Shown here piece by piece: positions 10,912 to 22,635 of a DNA stretch of 64,000 nucleotides. How positions within the stretch are numbered: the stretch's first letter is position 1; the number at the start of each line of letters is the position of its first letter. A program made the translations under genes and the position numbers. Origin of the DNA: Flaccisagitta enflata (lineage: Eukaryota > Chaetognatha > Sagittoidea > Aphragmophora); the NCBI GenBank assembly GCA_965153355.1, contig OZ231126.1, forward strand, positions 66,216,001-66,280,000, read 5' to 3'. A model generated the notes under the pieces. That model searched no databases, had not been told where the DNA came from, and was given only the letters and a program-made list of their open reading frames with translations.

Positions 10912-10961
10912 TGTGAGGAATCTGAATCTGCAATCATATTTCAAAAATTTTGATTTTGAAA

Positions 10962-11132
10962 TTTTGATTTTTCTATAATTTTTGCCAATTTTCACGTTCG
11001 AGAATCGAGCCAAAAATTTTGAAAATTGTTTTTTTCTTTTTGTGATATGATAGCAGATGGACTTTGCAACAATATGGCGCTGTAGTATGTTTTCTAGCTA
11101 CAAAAGTCTCGGGAAAAAATGGGTCTATAAAT
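10962..11132. repeat. Dispersed repeat, inverted partner of 1478-1675
   Basis: It contains ACTTTGCAACAATATGGCGC, TGTTTTCTAGCTACAAAAG and AATCGAGCCAAAAATTTTG, the reverse complement of the copy at 1478-1675 with about 15-20 percent divergence by eye. Confidence 0.7.
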
Positions 11133-11859
11133 AATTCAAGGGCATGATTTAAATGACCCCAACTGTGAATGTGATTACTACTTGAATTTGTCGTCCATGT
11201 CAAAATCATTCAAAAGAGCCTATTCATAGGTGCATAGGGAGCATCTACTCCCCATGTATGTATGTCAGTCGCCCCTCCCGCCCCATCTTCTGTGCTTTGT
11301 CTTCTTTGGGGCCCATTCTGATCCAAATTCTGCCTAATATCCCAAATCTATGCAGTTTGGCCCAAATCAAAGCAAAATGGCCCAAATCCATGCAGACAAC
11401 CAAATTCTAGCTGGGAAACCCAAATTCTGGTATGGCTAGGAAACCTAAGTTCTTGCTTCTTAGACCTACAGGGAATACCCCGCAAAGTGCCACCAAAGAA
11501 AAGAGATATGACGTGGCCCAAATTGGGGCCGCTGTATGGGCCTTAGCGCGGACAGTTATAGCGGCCATAAAGTTATAACATTTTCTTTTCTTTACCTCAT
11601 AAAGAATAAAAAACAACAACGTTACAAGGAGGGAGTTTAATTGGACTTAAAGCGGCTGTTATTCTGTTTCTGCTAGCTGGCCCTTCAACATTCTGGATAA
11701 GCGCGGATTCTATTACCCTCCCTCCTCTCTTTTACTTCCTCTTTCCTTCTTTCCTTTTTTCCTCTTGAACGGAGGAAGTTTTAAGAGAGATAAACCCACT
11801 TCTTTGTCTACCCTCCACATACTAATTGTGTAGTCAGTGGAGGAAACGAGTTTGGTACA
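11133..11859. other. No gene; short GGCCCAAATC repeats and a transposon-end motif
   Basis: There are CAAATC(C/T)(A/G)TGCA-type repeats around 11340-11410. The motif TACAGGGAATACCCCGC at 11467 recurs at 25151 and in reverse at 21715, suggesting a fragment of a dispersed element. No exon is seen. Confidence 0.4.
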
Positions 11860-11871
11860 TAATGCTGTGTG

Positions 11872-11923
11872 TTAGTGTGTGTGTGTGTGTGTGTGTGTGG
11901 AGTGAGTGAGTGAGGAGGAGTGA

Positions 11924-11990
<67 letters not shown>

Positions 11991-12119
11991 TGTGTGTGTT
12001 GTTTGGTTGTTTGCTCGCCAGGGCCTGTTTAGCACCCTGGTCAATGAACTGTCCAACTTAGGTGGTCTTGATTTATGGATCCTCTGATTCCGTTGGAGAA
12101 TGAAAGAAAAGAATAAATA

Positions 12120-12187
<68 letters not shown>

Positions 12188-12190
12188 ATG
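11872..12190. repeat. (GT)n and (GAAA)n microsatellites
   Basis: (GT)n with GAGT interruptions covers 11872-11999, and (GAAA)n covers 12119-12192. The S/F-rich and H/T-rich open frames on the other strand are translations of these repeats. Confidence 0.95.
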
Positions 12191-12192
12191 AA

Positions 12193-12990
12193 AGAAAAAA
12201 AAAGACCAAATGAAAAATGGGTGGTTAAACCGACCAAAAGACACTTCAAGTTATAGTCATGTAGCTCGCGATTAAAAAAGTCATAGAACGTGAAGAGAAA
12301 CCGGTAGCCTAGCCCAGGATTACCAAAAAGTTGCAGATGGGAAGGACACGGAAGAAATGTGTTCTTTTGTGCATAACATACTGACAGAAATGAGGAAGAC
12401 GGATGGATGGACCAATGGATGGACAAATGGATGGACCAACAGGCAGACGGACCGATGTTTTGCTGGAAAAAGCCTCTCTAAGAATGGCGTATCACAATTG
12501 AATAGAGGATTTGAATGCAAGCGCTCAATTATCTTCTCCTTATCCTACTCCTCATTCACGACGGAAGCCACCATTGTAATCAAACAAACACAAAAGCTCC
12601 TGCAGCATTTAGGAACAAGGTTACGGCAAATTTGTGCGACTCGCCGAATAAGAATGTGTAGCTGTGAAACAAAAAAAAAACAGGCCTGTACATTCAATCA
12701 AAGGATCTGGAGATGCCAAAAAAAATCAAAGGGGGAAAAAAGAGAAAAAAGGGAAATTTGGGGAAAATATAACTTTTGACAGTACCAAATCATAAAACTC
12801 AATTAGTAAAACACAATTTAGCACTACTTAAACTACTATTTAAACACAATTTAGCACTATTTAAACTACATAGTTTTATTGCTATATGGGGAAGAAAATC
12901 ATAGATATAAAAACACAACGCGACACCCCCCGGGGAAATAAAAAGCGACTCAATTATATACACCCCTGAAAAAAAAGGATGATCAACTTC
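12193..12990. other. No gene recognised
   Basis: It contains a GGATGGACCAAT-type run at 12397-12455, related to the arrays inside family A, and a purine-rich stretch (12700-12770). I see no splice-bounded coding segment. Confidence 0.4.
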
Positions 12991-12993
12991 TTT

Positions 12994-13137
12994 TTAGTCG
13001 CGGACACGCGACTCTTCACCTTGCCGTGTTGGTCGGTAGGTCCTTAGATTGGTCACATTTTTTAATTCCGAGCGGTTTTGGCATTACAGCTCCTGCCCAA
13101 CCGTCTGCGACTGATTTGCTGTGTATCCGGCCTTGTT
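12994..13137 (-). mobile_element. Family A element (short form)
   Basis: TTAGTCGCGGACACGCGACT...CACCTTGCCGTGTTGG...AATTCCGAGCGGTTTTGGC...GCTGTGTATCCGGCCTTGTT. The same short form was the target of nested insertions at 17903-18348 and 45057-45467, so this copy shows the uninterrupted site. Confidence 0.8.
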
Positions 13138-13730
13138 CATATTTCTGCTTAAGTCACAGTGCAGCGAAGACAAAATTTAGTGAGGCAACACATTTTTTGA
13201 CAATTTCTATCATCATCAATTGATGATTTTTTTTAACAAAAAAAAAAAAATATTTTTATTAATGATATTTTTGCATGAGAGGTAATTGATATCTCACTTA
13301 AATGTAAGAAAAATGATTATTTTATAAATTTGCGTTTCCAAAACAGAGCCTCATTCTAAAAACATATAAGAGTAGGGCCATGAAATAATAGGGCCATGAA
13401 CTTAGAAATGCAAGAATTTGCATCTGGAAGTCTTAGAATTTCACCTGACCATAAATTCTTGCAACTCTATTTTTAAAGAATTCTAGCAAATCAGAGATTG
13501 TTTCTGTCTCTCGTCAATGCAATATCAAGTTCCTTTGTTTGTTTATATTCTTAAGCATTGTTTACAAGAATAATAAGACTTAAAAAAACAAAGTATACTT
13601 TGATTTATATTGATAAAAAAAATTGAGCAGATTATGAATATGTTTGGTTATCCTATTTTGCTTTCGTTTGCACTGTGATTTAATGCTCAACGCGAAATTT
13701 AGTACCCATATTGTCATATTGACGGAAGGA
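13138..13730. other. AT-rich DNA, nothing recognised
   Basis: A poly-A run at 13239-13249 and scattered AT-rich sequence; no open frame with splice signals. Confidence 0.4.
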
Positions 13731-13734
13731 CGGG

Positions 13735-13875
13735 CGTCTCAAAATTCACCCCCGAGTTCTACAGGACATCGGCCCTTTGGGGCCGCTGCCCTGCTCTCCC
13801 TCCACTTCTTCATCGGATCACTCCCTGCAGGGAATCGGGTACCGCTGACCATGTGCGATCCTTGGATGACTAGTT
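13735..13875 (+). mobile_element. Family D 3' part
   Basis: TCTACAGGACATCGGCCCTT, TGGGGCCGCTGCCCTGCTC, GGTACCGCTGACCATGTGC and GATCCTTGGATGACTAGTT occur in the same order as at 5530-5645. The tandem-repeat part is missing. Confidence 0.7.
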
Positions 13876-14064
13876 TTATCCCATTGACCTGCTTGGTTTA
13901 AAAAAGATGATAAGAATCCGTGACCATTTGAAAGACATTCAAAAGGTTTTTTTCTCAAATCTATGCCAAGTAGAAAGTTGTAGCTCTATTTGTTTGAAAA
14001 TGGTGGCAGTTTTGAGCGAGCATCCCTATAATCTGTTAATTGAGAGGATTTGAAATTCTAGTTT

Positions 14065-14192
14065 TTAGGTGCGCCAAAGCACCTTTATAATAGGCTGTGT
14101 CCATTGGTCAGTTGGTCGTTGGTCTATTGGTTGTGTAACGCATACATTTGACGATCCACCCGGTGGACCTTATTGGCCTTCTTGGCCTTGTT
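14065..14192 (-). mobile_element. Complete family C element
   Basis: It begins TTAGGTGCGCCAAAGCACCT, a hairpin in which AGGTGC pairs with GCACCT, then TATAATAGGCTGTGTCC, a GGTCAGTTGGTCG array, and ends GGCCTTCTTGGCCTTGTT. Family C uses a different hairpin from family A but has the same CTAA and AACAAGGC termini. Confidence 0.8.
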
Positions 14193-14235
14193 TCTTAAAA
14201 AGAATGAAAAATGTATTTAACAATAGGAAACTAAG

Positions 14236-14364
14236 AACAATATCGGATACACGGCAATCCAGTCGCAGACGGATGGGCAGGAGCAGTAATGAGAAACCCA
14301 ATCGCAATTCAAACGGACTGACAGAACGATGGACCAAGGTGTAGAGTCGCGTGTCCGAGACTAA
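14236..14364 (+). mobile_element. Degenerate family A element
   Basis: AACAATATCGGATACACGGC at the start, GGATGGGCAGGAGCAGTAAT inside, and GGTGTAGAGTCGCGTGTCCG then AGACTAA at the end. A second, truncated hairpin end (TAGTCGCGTGCACGCAACTC) lies at 14483-14560. Confidence 0.7.
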
Positions 14365-14560
14365 CGATTAGAAAGAAAATGAAATATAACTTATTATCCA
14401 CAAAATGGCGCCAGCTAAACCTCAGATTGATAAAAAAATGTCTCATCTGGCAGCTTTCCATGTGATACCTTCTTACATTTCTAGTCGCGTGCACGCAACT
14501 CTATATCCCACTGTCTGTCGTTATTCTGTCCATCGGTCCGTCCATCATCGTTAGGTCTTT

Positions 14561-15400
14561 CGGCGGGGCATCCTCTCAATCACGAAATTCGTGCTTAAGT
14601 TAGAATTATTTCCACTGAAGCACACCCTAGTGCTTCAGTGGAATGAGAAATAACTAGTGCCTTTTGCAATTCGAGCTCTAGTGGAATTGGAAGTAACTTA
14701 TTTTGTCACAGTAGAAAAGATAGTCATTTTTTTTCAATGCTTATTTGAAGGAATAAAGAAATCCCCGTTTTTCTTTCCATCTCTCTCTATTTCTCCTTGG
14801 GAATTTTAATATCCAAAAGGAAACATTTTTTTGCATTTGCTTAGTTTTAATCATTCTGAAAAAAACAATGGCATGTAAGAAAACTTTTTTCCTTCAAAAA
14901 GAAAAAAAGCAAAAATTTATAGGAGAAAAATAAGTATATAAGATATTCAAAGATGATAATTCAGAAAAAAAAAAGTAAAAAAAATCTGAATCAAATCAAA
15001 TCAAATAAATTCCTTATTCTACTAATATATTTGCAACCAATCAAAAAAAAAAAAAAAAAAAAAGAAAAACCTCAGTGACTTCGGTTTTCATTGCAGTAAA
15101 TAAGAGGCCAAATTCAGTATGAAAAGATGTCAAGAGTCAATCCACTGTGGCACAAATTCCAATTCCACAAAAGCACGAGGTCGTGCTTCAGTGGAATGGG
15201 CCTTAACTGGCTAAATTTCCAGCCCAGAGTTCGTGATTCAATGGATAGGCCCTTTTGGCGTTTACAAGCGTTTTTTTTTCATGACTGCTCCTGCCAAAAT
15301 ATTTGGCTGGCATTTTTTAACCCTTTCTGCCCACCTGCATGCCACTATGGTAGCAGTGTATCCGACATCGTTTTATGTAAAGCAATCCCGGAAATATGTA
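14561..15400. other. No gene; repeated GCTTCAGTGGAAT motif
   Basis: GTGCTTCAGTGGAAT-type sequence occurs at 14628 and 15184 with GAAGCAC inverses nearby (14615), suggesting remnants of a foldback. A fragment like the family A 3' part lies at 15275-15380 (CTGCTCCTGCC...GTAGCAGTGTATCCGAC). Confidence 0.4.
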
Positions 15401-15811
15401 CTACTCGACTCATAAAAAAAGCCGCACTTTTAAATGACAAATTATCATACTAAATTTCAAAATAATTAATCAAAATCTTAGATCGTTAGAAAGCTCTTGA
15501 AAAGATCTTTCATTTTGCTCCAATCTGGAAATTCTAGCTTTATTTGTTTAGAAATGGCATAAGAATCAGTAAAAACATTGCTATTTTCAGTTTGCAATTC
15601 TATTGAAAAATGAGCATTTTTACAAATCAGAAGATAACTTTGACAAGCTCTAGCTCCTGAACCGTCTGAGATACAGATTTGGGATTGGTCTAGAATGAAA
15701 AAAAAAAAGAAAATCTTTCAAATCACTTCAACAAAAAAAATGTTCAAAGCATTTGTTTTTTCTTATTCTTTAACTCAAAATAGGGTGCGGCTTTTTTTTT
15801 TAGTCGAGTAG
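15401..15811. mobile_element. TA-flanked TIR element 1 (CTACTCGACT)
   Basis: The left end CTACTCGACTCATAAAAAAA then GCCGCAC pairs with GTGCGGC then TTTTTTTTTTAGTCGAGTAG on the right. TA lies directly outside both ends (15399-15400 and 15812-15813), as for Tc1/mariner-type insertion. 411 bp, no transposase. It holds the motif GGGATTGGTCTAGAATGAAA, also seen in several other foldbacks. Confidence 0.8.
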
Positions 15812-16275
15812 TATCTCAGTTCAACAACTCAAATCAAAGATGGTTATGGATTTGACGTACTTTCTCAAAAACTACCTCAACTTAAGCAATGTGCGGATCT
15901 TTTTTTTCTTTTTTTTTTGCCCAAAATTATTTCTTTTTTTTTCCTCTTGTTCAGGACTAGATGCTGAGCTTTTAGCTTGGAGGCAGGGGTTTGAACCCTA
16001 TGGATGGACAGATAGATGGACGGAGAAAGAGGAGGGCAAATTTCTCCAAATAGGGTCTCTGCCCAAAAAGTGGGGTGTGTGCTGAGATGCAGTCCGTCTT
16101 GAATTATGACAGAAAAGTTATGCTTAAGAAATCACTTTGAAAACAAGCAATTTGGTTGATGAATTCGACCAACTTAGTTGGGCAAATGATAAAAACTTTT
16201 TTTGAATGAAAGATGTGCGTTCATGAACAAAACTCGGTCAGAGAATTCTAAGGGGACGTGTTTTTTTGGTTATTG

Positions 16276-16317
<42 letters not shown>

Positions 16318-16754
16318 TGTCGCAGACAATTTTTTTTTGTGAATTTTTTGAGCGATAAGCCCAATCGTCTCTCTACTCTCTTTTCAAATTTTTTTTCTGC
16401 ACTTTATAAGGAATGACCGGCGGTCCGCTGGTCTTCACTATACAAGGAATGTCCGGCGGTCGCATTATGCTTGACCTCGATTCTATCCTCTTAAGGGTAT
16501 GGTTTCTAAGCAATGTTGCCCGTTGTTAAATTCTGGTTAAAAAAGTAGCAATCATCATCCTAACTACTTTTAGTAAGAAGTTTGCTTTTGGGTTAGATTG
16601 AGAGGGAGTGTTTTTCAAATTCGGTTTTATGGAAAACTAGGAGTGATGCGCGCAGTATCTTGTCAGTGAAGGTTCACAAGGCTCCCTTCTATTTGTTTCA
16701 GTTTGGGTATAGTGAGGGATATTGTTCCACTTTTTATACAAGCGCATAATGAGT
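15812..16754. other. No gene; (GT)n at 16277-16320
   Basis: A short GT microsatellite and a local duplication of AAGGAATG(A/T)CCGGCGGTC (16412 and 16443). The GGGTTTGAACCC palindrome at 15988 resembles a tRNA B box, but there is no matching A box. Confidence 0.45.
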
Positions 16755-16755
16755 T

Positions 16756-16827
<72 letters not shown>

Positions 16828-16842
16828 TTGTTGTTGTTGTTG
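16755..16842. repeat. (TTG)n microsatellite
   Basis: About 29 TTG units with one interruption. The poly-Q and poly-C frames are repeat artefacts. Confidence 0.95.
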
Positions 16843-16954
16843 TATCATGTACGGCTTCATTAACGAGATGATGGTGGGTTTAAGTTTACGGCGTTATTTT
16901 ACTTTTATCAAAGGAGCCACTCAGGATTGCTTTGCTTCATTGAATTTTTGGTTA

Positions 16955-17169
16955 AGGACACGCAACTCTATAAGAGCCTTTGTCCGTCCGTCCGTCCGTC
17001 CGTCCGTCCGTCCATCCGTCCGTCCGTCCGTCCGTCCGTCCGTCCGTCCGTCCGTCCGTCCGTTCGTCGGTCTGTTGGTCCGTCCGTGAACACGAGCTGA
17101 AAAGTGTGAAACAAGCGTATTCGCCCCTGCCTACCGTCCGCAACTGCAATACAGGTATCCAGCCTTGTT
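16955..17169 (-). mobile_element. Family A element with expanded GTCC array
   Basis: GACACGCAACTCTATAAGAG then CCTTTGTCC, about 20 uninterrupted GTCC units (16979-17064), GAAAAGTGTGAAACAAGCG, CCCCTGCCTACCGTCCGCAAC and GTATCCAGCCTTGTTT. It shows that the inner array of family A behaves as a length-variable satellite. Confidence 0.8.
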
Positions 17170-17197
17170 TTTCTCGTTTACCTTTCTTCTCCTTATT

Positions 17198-17380
17198 CAT
17201 ACATTCATTCATTCATTCATTCATTCATTCATTCATTCATTCATTCATTCATCCATCAATTCATTCCTTCATTTATTCTTTGATTCATTCATTAATTAAT
17301 TCATTCATTCATTCATTCATTCATTCATTCATTCATTTATTCGTTCAATCATTCTCTCATTCATTCATTCATTTTTTTTG
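17198..17380. repeat. (ATTC)n tetranucleotide array
   Basis: Three blocks of ATTC repeats starting 28 bases after the preceding family A copy. The same arrangement (ATTC array beside a family A copy) occurs at 7766-7903. Confidence 0.9.
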
Positions 17381-17805
17381 TTATTCTATCTTTATTTCAT
17401 TCAATTACTTATTCATTCAATATTTCTTTTCTTTTTTTATTCTCTTTTTTTTTCCTCTCCTCTGTCTCTCTATTTCGTTTTGATATATCGTTAGTGGCGG
17501 ACACGCGACTCTACACCTTGCTGTGTCAGTTGGTATGTATATCCGAAGGCAACAATAAATGAGAAAACCATATCCTGAAGGCTGACTTAATTGAGGTTCA
17601 GCCAATGCAATCGCCGCGCTCTAATCCGCTACGCCTGCACCAAATCAAAAAAATGTCGAAGTGCATGTTTGCACGTGTGTGTGTATGTATATGCGTGTCT
17701 GAAAGATGATTAGAATATCTGAATAGCTGAGTAGTTTAAGATGAACTAATTAAAATCCAGATCAGGTCCTCTCTCTTTTCTTTTTTCTTCTTTTACCCAC
17801 TCCCG

Positions 17806-17811
<6 letters not shown>

Positions 17812-17877
<66 letters not shown>
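17812..17877. repeat. (CT)n microsatellite
   Basis: About 33 CT units. Confidence 0.95.
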
Positions 17878-17879
<2 letters not shown>

Positions 17880-17902
17880 ATGAATAACAGTTTACTTGCG
17901 TT

Positions 17903-18348
17903 TTTAGTCTTGTCGGTCGCTAGGTCGATCTGTTAGTCTGTCCGTCACATTTTTAGTCACCTGCACATTTCTAGTCACGTGCACATGACTCTACACTCCA
18001 CTTTGTCCATCCATCAGTCGGTTGGTTGGTTGGTCTGTCTGTTGGTCGATTTAACTTTTTTAGTGCGACAAAGCATCTCTATAATTGGCTGTGTCAGTCG
18101 GTCGGTCAGTTGGTTGGTCAGTTAGTTGGATGACGCATTTGTTAGAAGATCTATACTTCAAACGTTAATGGCCTACTTGGCCTTGTTATCAATTTTATTT
18201 CTTTATGTCATTTTAGAGTGTATTAAGTCATTCTGAGTCATTTGTAAGTCTCGCACGCCACTGATAGGTGTTGGCCTTGTTGAATTCCAAGTGGTTTTGG
18301 CTCCTGCCCAACCGTCCGTGACTGGATTGCCGTGTATCTGGCCTTGTT
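17903..18348 (-). mobile_element. Three-deep nest: family A containing B containing C
   Basis: Family A begins at 17903 (TTTTTAGTC...GTCCGTCACATTTTT) and resumes at 18282 (GAATTCCAAGTGGTTTTGGC...GTATCTGGCCTTGTT). Family B fills 17953-18281 (hairpin TAGTCACGTGCACATGACT; end GGTGTTGGCCTTGTT). Family C fills 18059-18187 within it (TTAGTGCGACAAAGC...GGCCTACTTGGCCTTGTT). Insertions fall in T runs. This gives the relative age A older than B older than C at this site. Confidence 0.8.
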
Positions 18349-18652
18349 ACTTTCAGAGTTGATTATCGATGATTATTGGTGGCGCACTATGCGCTGAAAT
18401 GACACCAAAATCCACTATGGGCTTGGTTAAAGCAAAAACAAACCAAAAGTCAAATAATATACCATCTAGGAAAAATCAATGAAAAATTAAATTAAGTCAG
18501 TTAAAGAGTGATTTGAAATATCAATTTAGCGTAAATTTTGTGTTGCTGTTTTTGCTAAGTCAGTAGGGTTCTATGTTTTTGCTGTCCTTCATTAACACTT
18601 TATCATAGACGCAAATTTTTTGCTTCAAAATTTTTCTGCATCAATTCGGTTT

Positions 18653-18808
18653 TTAGTCGCGGACAAGCGACTCTATAAGAGGCTTTGTCCGTCCGTCCGT
18701 CCGTTGGTCCGTCGGTCCGTGGTGATTGAGTTTGAAAGTTTGAAAACGCGCATTTCCGCCCCTGCCCACCTGTCCGCGACTAGTATTGGCTGTGTATCCG
18801 GCCTTGTT
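18653..18808 (-). mobile_element. Family A element (CGCGGACAAGCG hairpin)
   Basis: TTAGTCGCGGACAAGCGACT, CTATAAGAGGCTTTGTCCG, GAAAACGCGCATTTCCGCCC and GTGTATCCGGCCTTGTT. A second copy with only the hairpin half lies at 18905-18990. The closest relative is the plus-strand copy at 28731-28897. Confidence 0.8.
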
Positions 18809-18990
18809 AGTTTATAATTTCTAGCCCGCAGTGTTTGCCTGTCGGTCGGTCGGCAGGTTGGTTGGTTGGTTAGTTAGTAATGCTGTTTTGCCGTTTTATG
18901 TCTTCTTAGTCGCGGAGAAGCGACTCTATAAGAGGCTTTGTCCGTCGGTCCATCCGTTGGTTGGTCGGTTGGTTGGTCGGTCCGTGGTGA

Positions 18991-19697
18991 TTGAGTTGAA
19001 AAAGTTTAAATTCATTGTTTTTCAATCAAAAATTTTTCTTTATCAAATTTTCTTTTTGCAAAGATATTCTTTGCATAAAAAAAAATTTTAACACATTGTT
19101 TTGCAAAAAAAATTTTTTTGCGTAAAAATTTTTTTTGTAAAAATCTTTTTTTTTATAAAAATCTTTTCTTTAACAAAAAATCTTTTTTCAACAATAGATT
19201 TTTTCACTATTTTCTTTATGAAAAAATTTTCCCCTATAAAATTAATCCTTTCGCATCAATTTTTTTTTTGCACCAATTTTTTTTTGCAATATATTTTTTT
19301 TCATTGAAATTATAAAGATATTTTTTTATCAAAAAGTTTTTTGCATCAATTATGTGTATTGAATTTTCATTTAAAAACATTTTAAATCATTTTTTGCATT
19401 CAAATTTTTTTAGATTCTATTGCAGAAAGATAAAAAAATGTATTATGTTTATGATGAATTACTTGATGTACCTTAACAATATCTATTCTAATCAGATTTA
19501 AGCCTGCATTAAGTTAAACCTCAAACAACCGTTTAACATATCCTTTTTAAGATAATCCTTTTTTGTTTTTTTCTAAAAAATTATCATTTGACTTATGAAT
19601 AATTTTAGTACCATTGTGCCAATAGTGAATTTTGTTTCATTTCAGCACATAGTGGGACATTAAATCCACGGAATTGGCGACAATCAACTTCGAAAGC
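18991..19697. other. T-rich low-complexity DNA
   Basis: 19020-19400 consists of TTTTTTTGCA(A/T)(C/A)AA-like units of 15-25 bases with poor periodicity. No gene. The K/F/N-rich frames are base-composition artefacts. Confidence 0.5.
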
Positions 19698-19890
19698 AAC
19701 AAGGCCGGGTACACGGCTACCCCAGTTGCATGCGGGTGAGCATGGGCCATATTTGAGGTCACTTGATCACTTGGGCAGGAGCAGTGAGGCCAAAGACCGC
19801 ATGAGACAAAAAAAAAGTGTAACGGACAGACCAACCAACAGACCGACGGACCGACAAAGCAGGGTGTAGAGCCACGCAGCACGCGAATAA
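19698..19890 (+). mobile_element. Family A element
   Basis: AACAAGGCCGGGTACACGGC at the start, GGTCACTTGATCACTTGGGC and AAAAAAAAGTGTAACGGACA inside, GCAGGGTGTAGAGCCACGC and ACGCGAATAAAA at the end. It has an AATAA end instead of CTAA. Confidence 0.75.
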
Positions 19891-19922
19891 AAACGTTGTT
19901 TGTAGTTCAACCAGAAATGAAT

Positions 19923-20480
<558 letters not shown>

Positions 20481-21216
20481 GAGACTCATGCTTGGAGAAG
20501 ACTTTTTCCTAAGATGCTAAGATGGGAAGGAGGAAAAAGAAAGGAAGAGACGTAGAAGGGAGGGAGAAAGTTTCGCGCTTACCACCATTCCTTATCCAAG
20601 CACAGCGGGTGCATCAACAGTAGCTAATAGCGGGAATAATTAACTGAAATATAACGTTGTTGGTCTCTTGAGCAGATAGCAGGAAAACTTGAGCAGGTTA
20701 TAAGAAAGGGGCCGTTAAAACTTCCGCTGCGCGGCACCTTATAACGGGTGCCACTGGGCTGGCGTCATATATGAAAGAAAACCTCATATTTCAGCTTCTA
20801 GAAGAGATATTCAAATTCTAAAAAAAGTTCTAAAAAGCTTTTTTAAACCGATTTTATGAGATACAAAAATGATGAACACAACTTCAAAACTGTGTCTGTA
20901 CTGTAGCATTGAAAGAAATTTTGAAAATGGCGAGGCACGCATTTTCCTTTTTGTGGAGTTTTTGGAGTGGTTATACTGATTTTTATAAGATTTCTCAACC
21001 TAGTGAGCAAAAACTCTAGGGTTGGGCTTGAATGAAAGATATTTGGAAGTACATTATGAATGCACAAAATGATCAGGCTGTAAATCTATGTATGATCAGA
21101 AATGTGCCTATCAGAGGCCAAAAACAACACTTTTGCTCTAGAAATCCCCATGAAAAATGTATCAATTTGATAAAAATATGATGGGAAACTCACAAAACTT
21201 TTCAGATACTGATTTT
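20481..21216. other. No gene; foldback-like fragments
   Basis: GGTTGGGCTTGAATGAAAGATATTT at 21015-21039 matches a motif shared by several foldback interiors (25425, 58197). The stretch probably contains a decayed element, but I cannot place its ends. Confidence 0.4.
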
Positions 21217-21423
21217 TTGGTTGCGGACACGCAACTCTATAAGAGGCTTTGTCTGTCCGTCCGTCCGTCCGTTGGTTGGTCAGTGGACACGAGTCGAAAA
21301 GCGAGGAAACTAGTGTTTTAGATGCTTTTTGTGCATTTGAGTGGGGGACTTGGGGTATGGATTGGGGTTGGATGCCCCTGCCCACCCGTCTGCAATGATA
21401 TTGTGACCCCGCGTCACTTGTTA
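21217..21423 (-). mobile_element. Family A element
   Basis: GGTTGCGGACACGCAACTC, TATAAGAGGCTTTGTCTGTC, a GTCCGTCC array and CCCCTGCCCACCCGTCTGC. The GGCCTTGTT end is changed (CGCGTCACTTGTT). Confidence 0.65.
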
Positions 21424-21689
21424 AATAGATATCTTCAATTAGAGACCGTTTCCATCAGTATGGCACAATTTGTTGATAAATGGCAGAGAAAAAATGAACA
21501 ACTCTTAGTCCCTTACTAATTTTTTTAGAAAAACAGTGATTTCTCTCAAAAATTGAGCATTTTTCACTTATTCCGGGTTGGTTATTTTTTCAAAACCCAA
21601 TTTGTTAGTTTAATACAGACAAAATCGGTTTGAAAGATCTTTCAGGAACTTTTTTTAGAATTAGATTATCATTTCTTGAAGCAGAAATA

Positions 21690-22175
21690 TGACGTTTTCT
21701 TTGGTGGCACTTTGCGGGGTATTCCCTGTACTTTCTGGCTTTTGGGACCCTCATCGCAAAAACCTCAAATCTGCCCCTTCAAGAAATCAAATTAGGGTTC
21801 AGAGCCATCTGAGGTTTAAATTCTGGGCTATCAGGACAACTGAAAATTCACCCCTGTGTTTTACAGGACACCAACTGGCTGGCTGGCCTGGCAGGGATGA
21901 TTTGGGTGGTCGAAGTGGAGATAGGATATTTTCCCCGGGGTGTTAGGTTTTGGCCGCATTGTGTAGGTTGGCAGGGGTGTTAAGGGTGGTCGAAGTGGAG
22001 ACAGGGCATTTTTCTCCGGGTGTTAGGTTTTTGCCATATCATGCAACCCTCTACGGCTACTACGCTGCTCTCACTCCACTCTCACTCCGCTCTCACACCA
22101 CTTAAGAACTGAATCTGTGATTAGTTGGGCACCGTTGATCATGTGCGATCCTTGTATGATTGGTTAGGCTCAAAT
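21690..22175 (+). mobile_element. Composite with 80-bp duplication and family D part
   Basis: GGTGGTCGAAGTGGAGA(T/C)A followed by GGGTGTTAGGTTTT occurs twice (21904 and 21984), an offset of about 80 bases. Downstream, CTCACTCCAC...GCACCGTTGATCATGTGC and GATCCTTGTATGATTGGTTA match the end of family D. At 21715 GCGGGGTATTCCCTGTA is the inverse of the motif at 25151. Confidence 0.6.
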
Positions 22176-22635
22176 CCCAGCATCAAGGCTCGACCCCAGC
22201 TTAAACTTTGAGTTAAATGGCAGAAATCCCATCCTCATGGCGCAGATTCCAGCCCCAAGACCCAAATCCCAGCTATGTGTATGAGACCCACATCCGAGTC
22301 AAAAAGCCAAAAAGCCAAAAAGCCAAAAATCCGAGCTTGAAAGCCAAAATCCTATTCTGAAAGCCAAGATTCAAGTCTCTTGATTACAGATCCAAACACA
22401 ATTGAGGGCGTTTAAAACATCGTAGATTGAGTATTGAATAGAAAATCATCTACGTTCTTGTAAAACTAATTAAAAGCTTATAAATAGTTGATAAGTCCGC
22501 AACACTTGGGCCCATAAATCCACATCTTAATCAATTTTTTTGCATGAATGTGTTTGACCAGTGTCACCCGGCTGATGACCGTGCACTTGGCTCGTTCAAT
22601 TTATCAGAATGCTAGATTTAGTAAATCATCCTTAC
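22176..22635. other. No gene; AGCCAAAA repeats
   Basis: Short AAAGCCAAAAAGCC repeats (22300-22370). It lies just downstream of the transmembrane exon's donor on the minus strand, so it is probably intron. Confidence 0.4.

Noticed and set aside
15988-15999. GGGTTTGAACCC as a tRNA B box
   Set aside because: It is a simple palindrome without an A box at the proper distance.
16703-17483. Poly-C, PSVRPSVRP and IHSFIHSF frames
   Set aside because: They come from (TTG)n, (GTCC)n and (ATTC)n arrays. The PSVRPSVRP signature recurs wherever a family A element carries its array.
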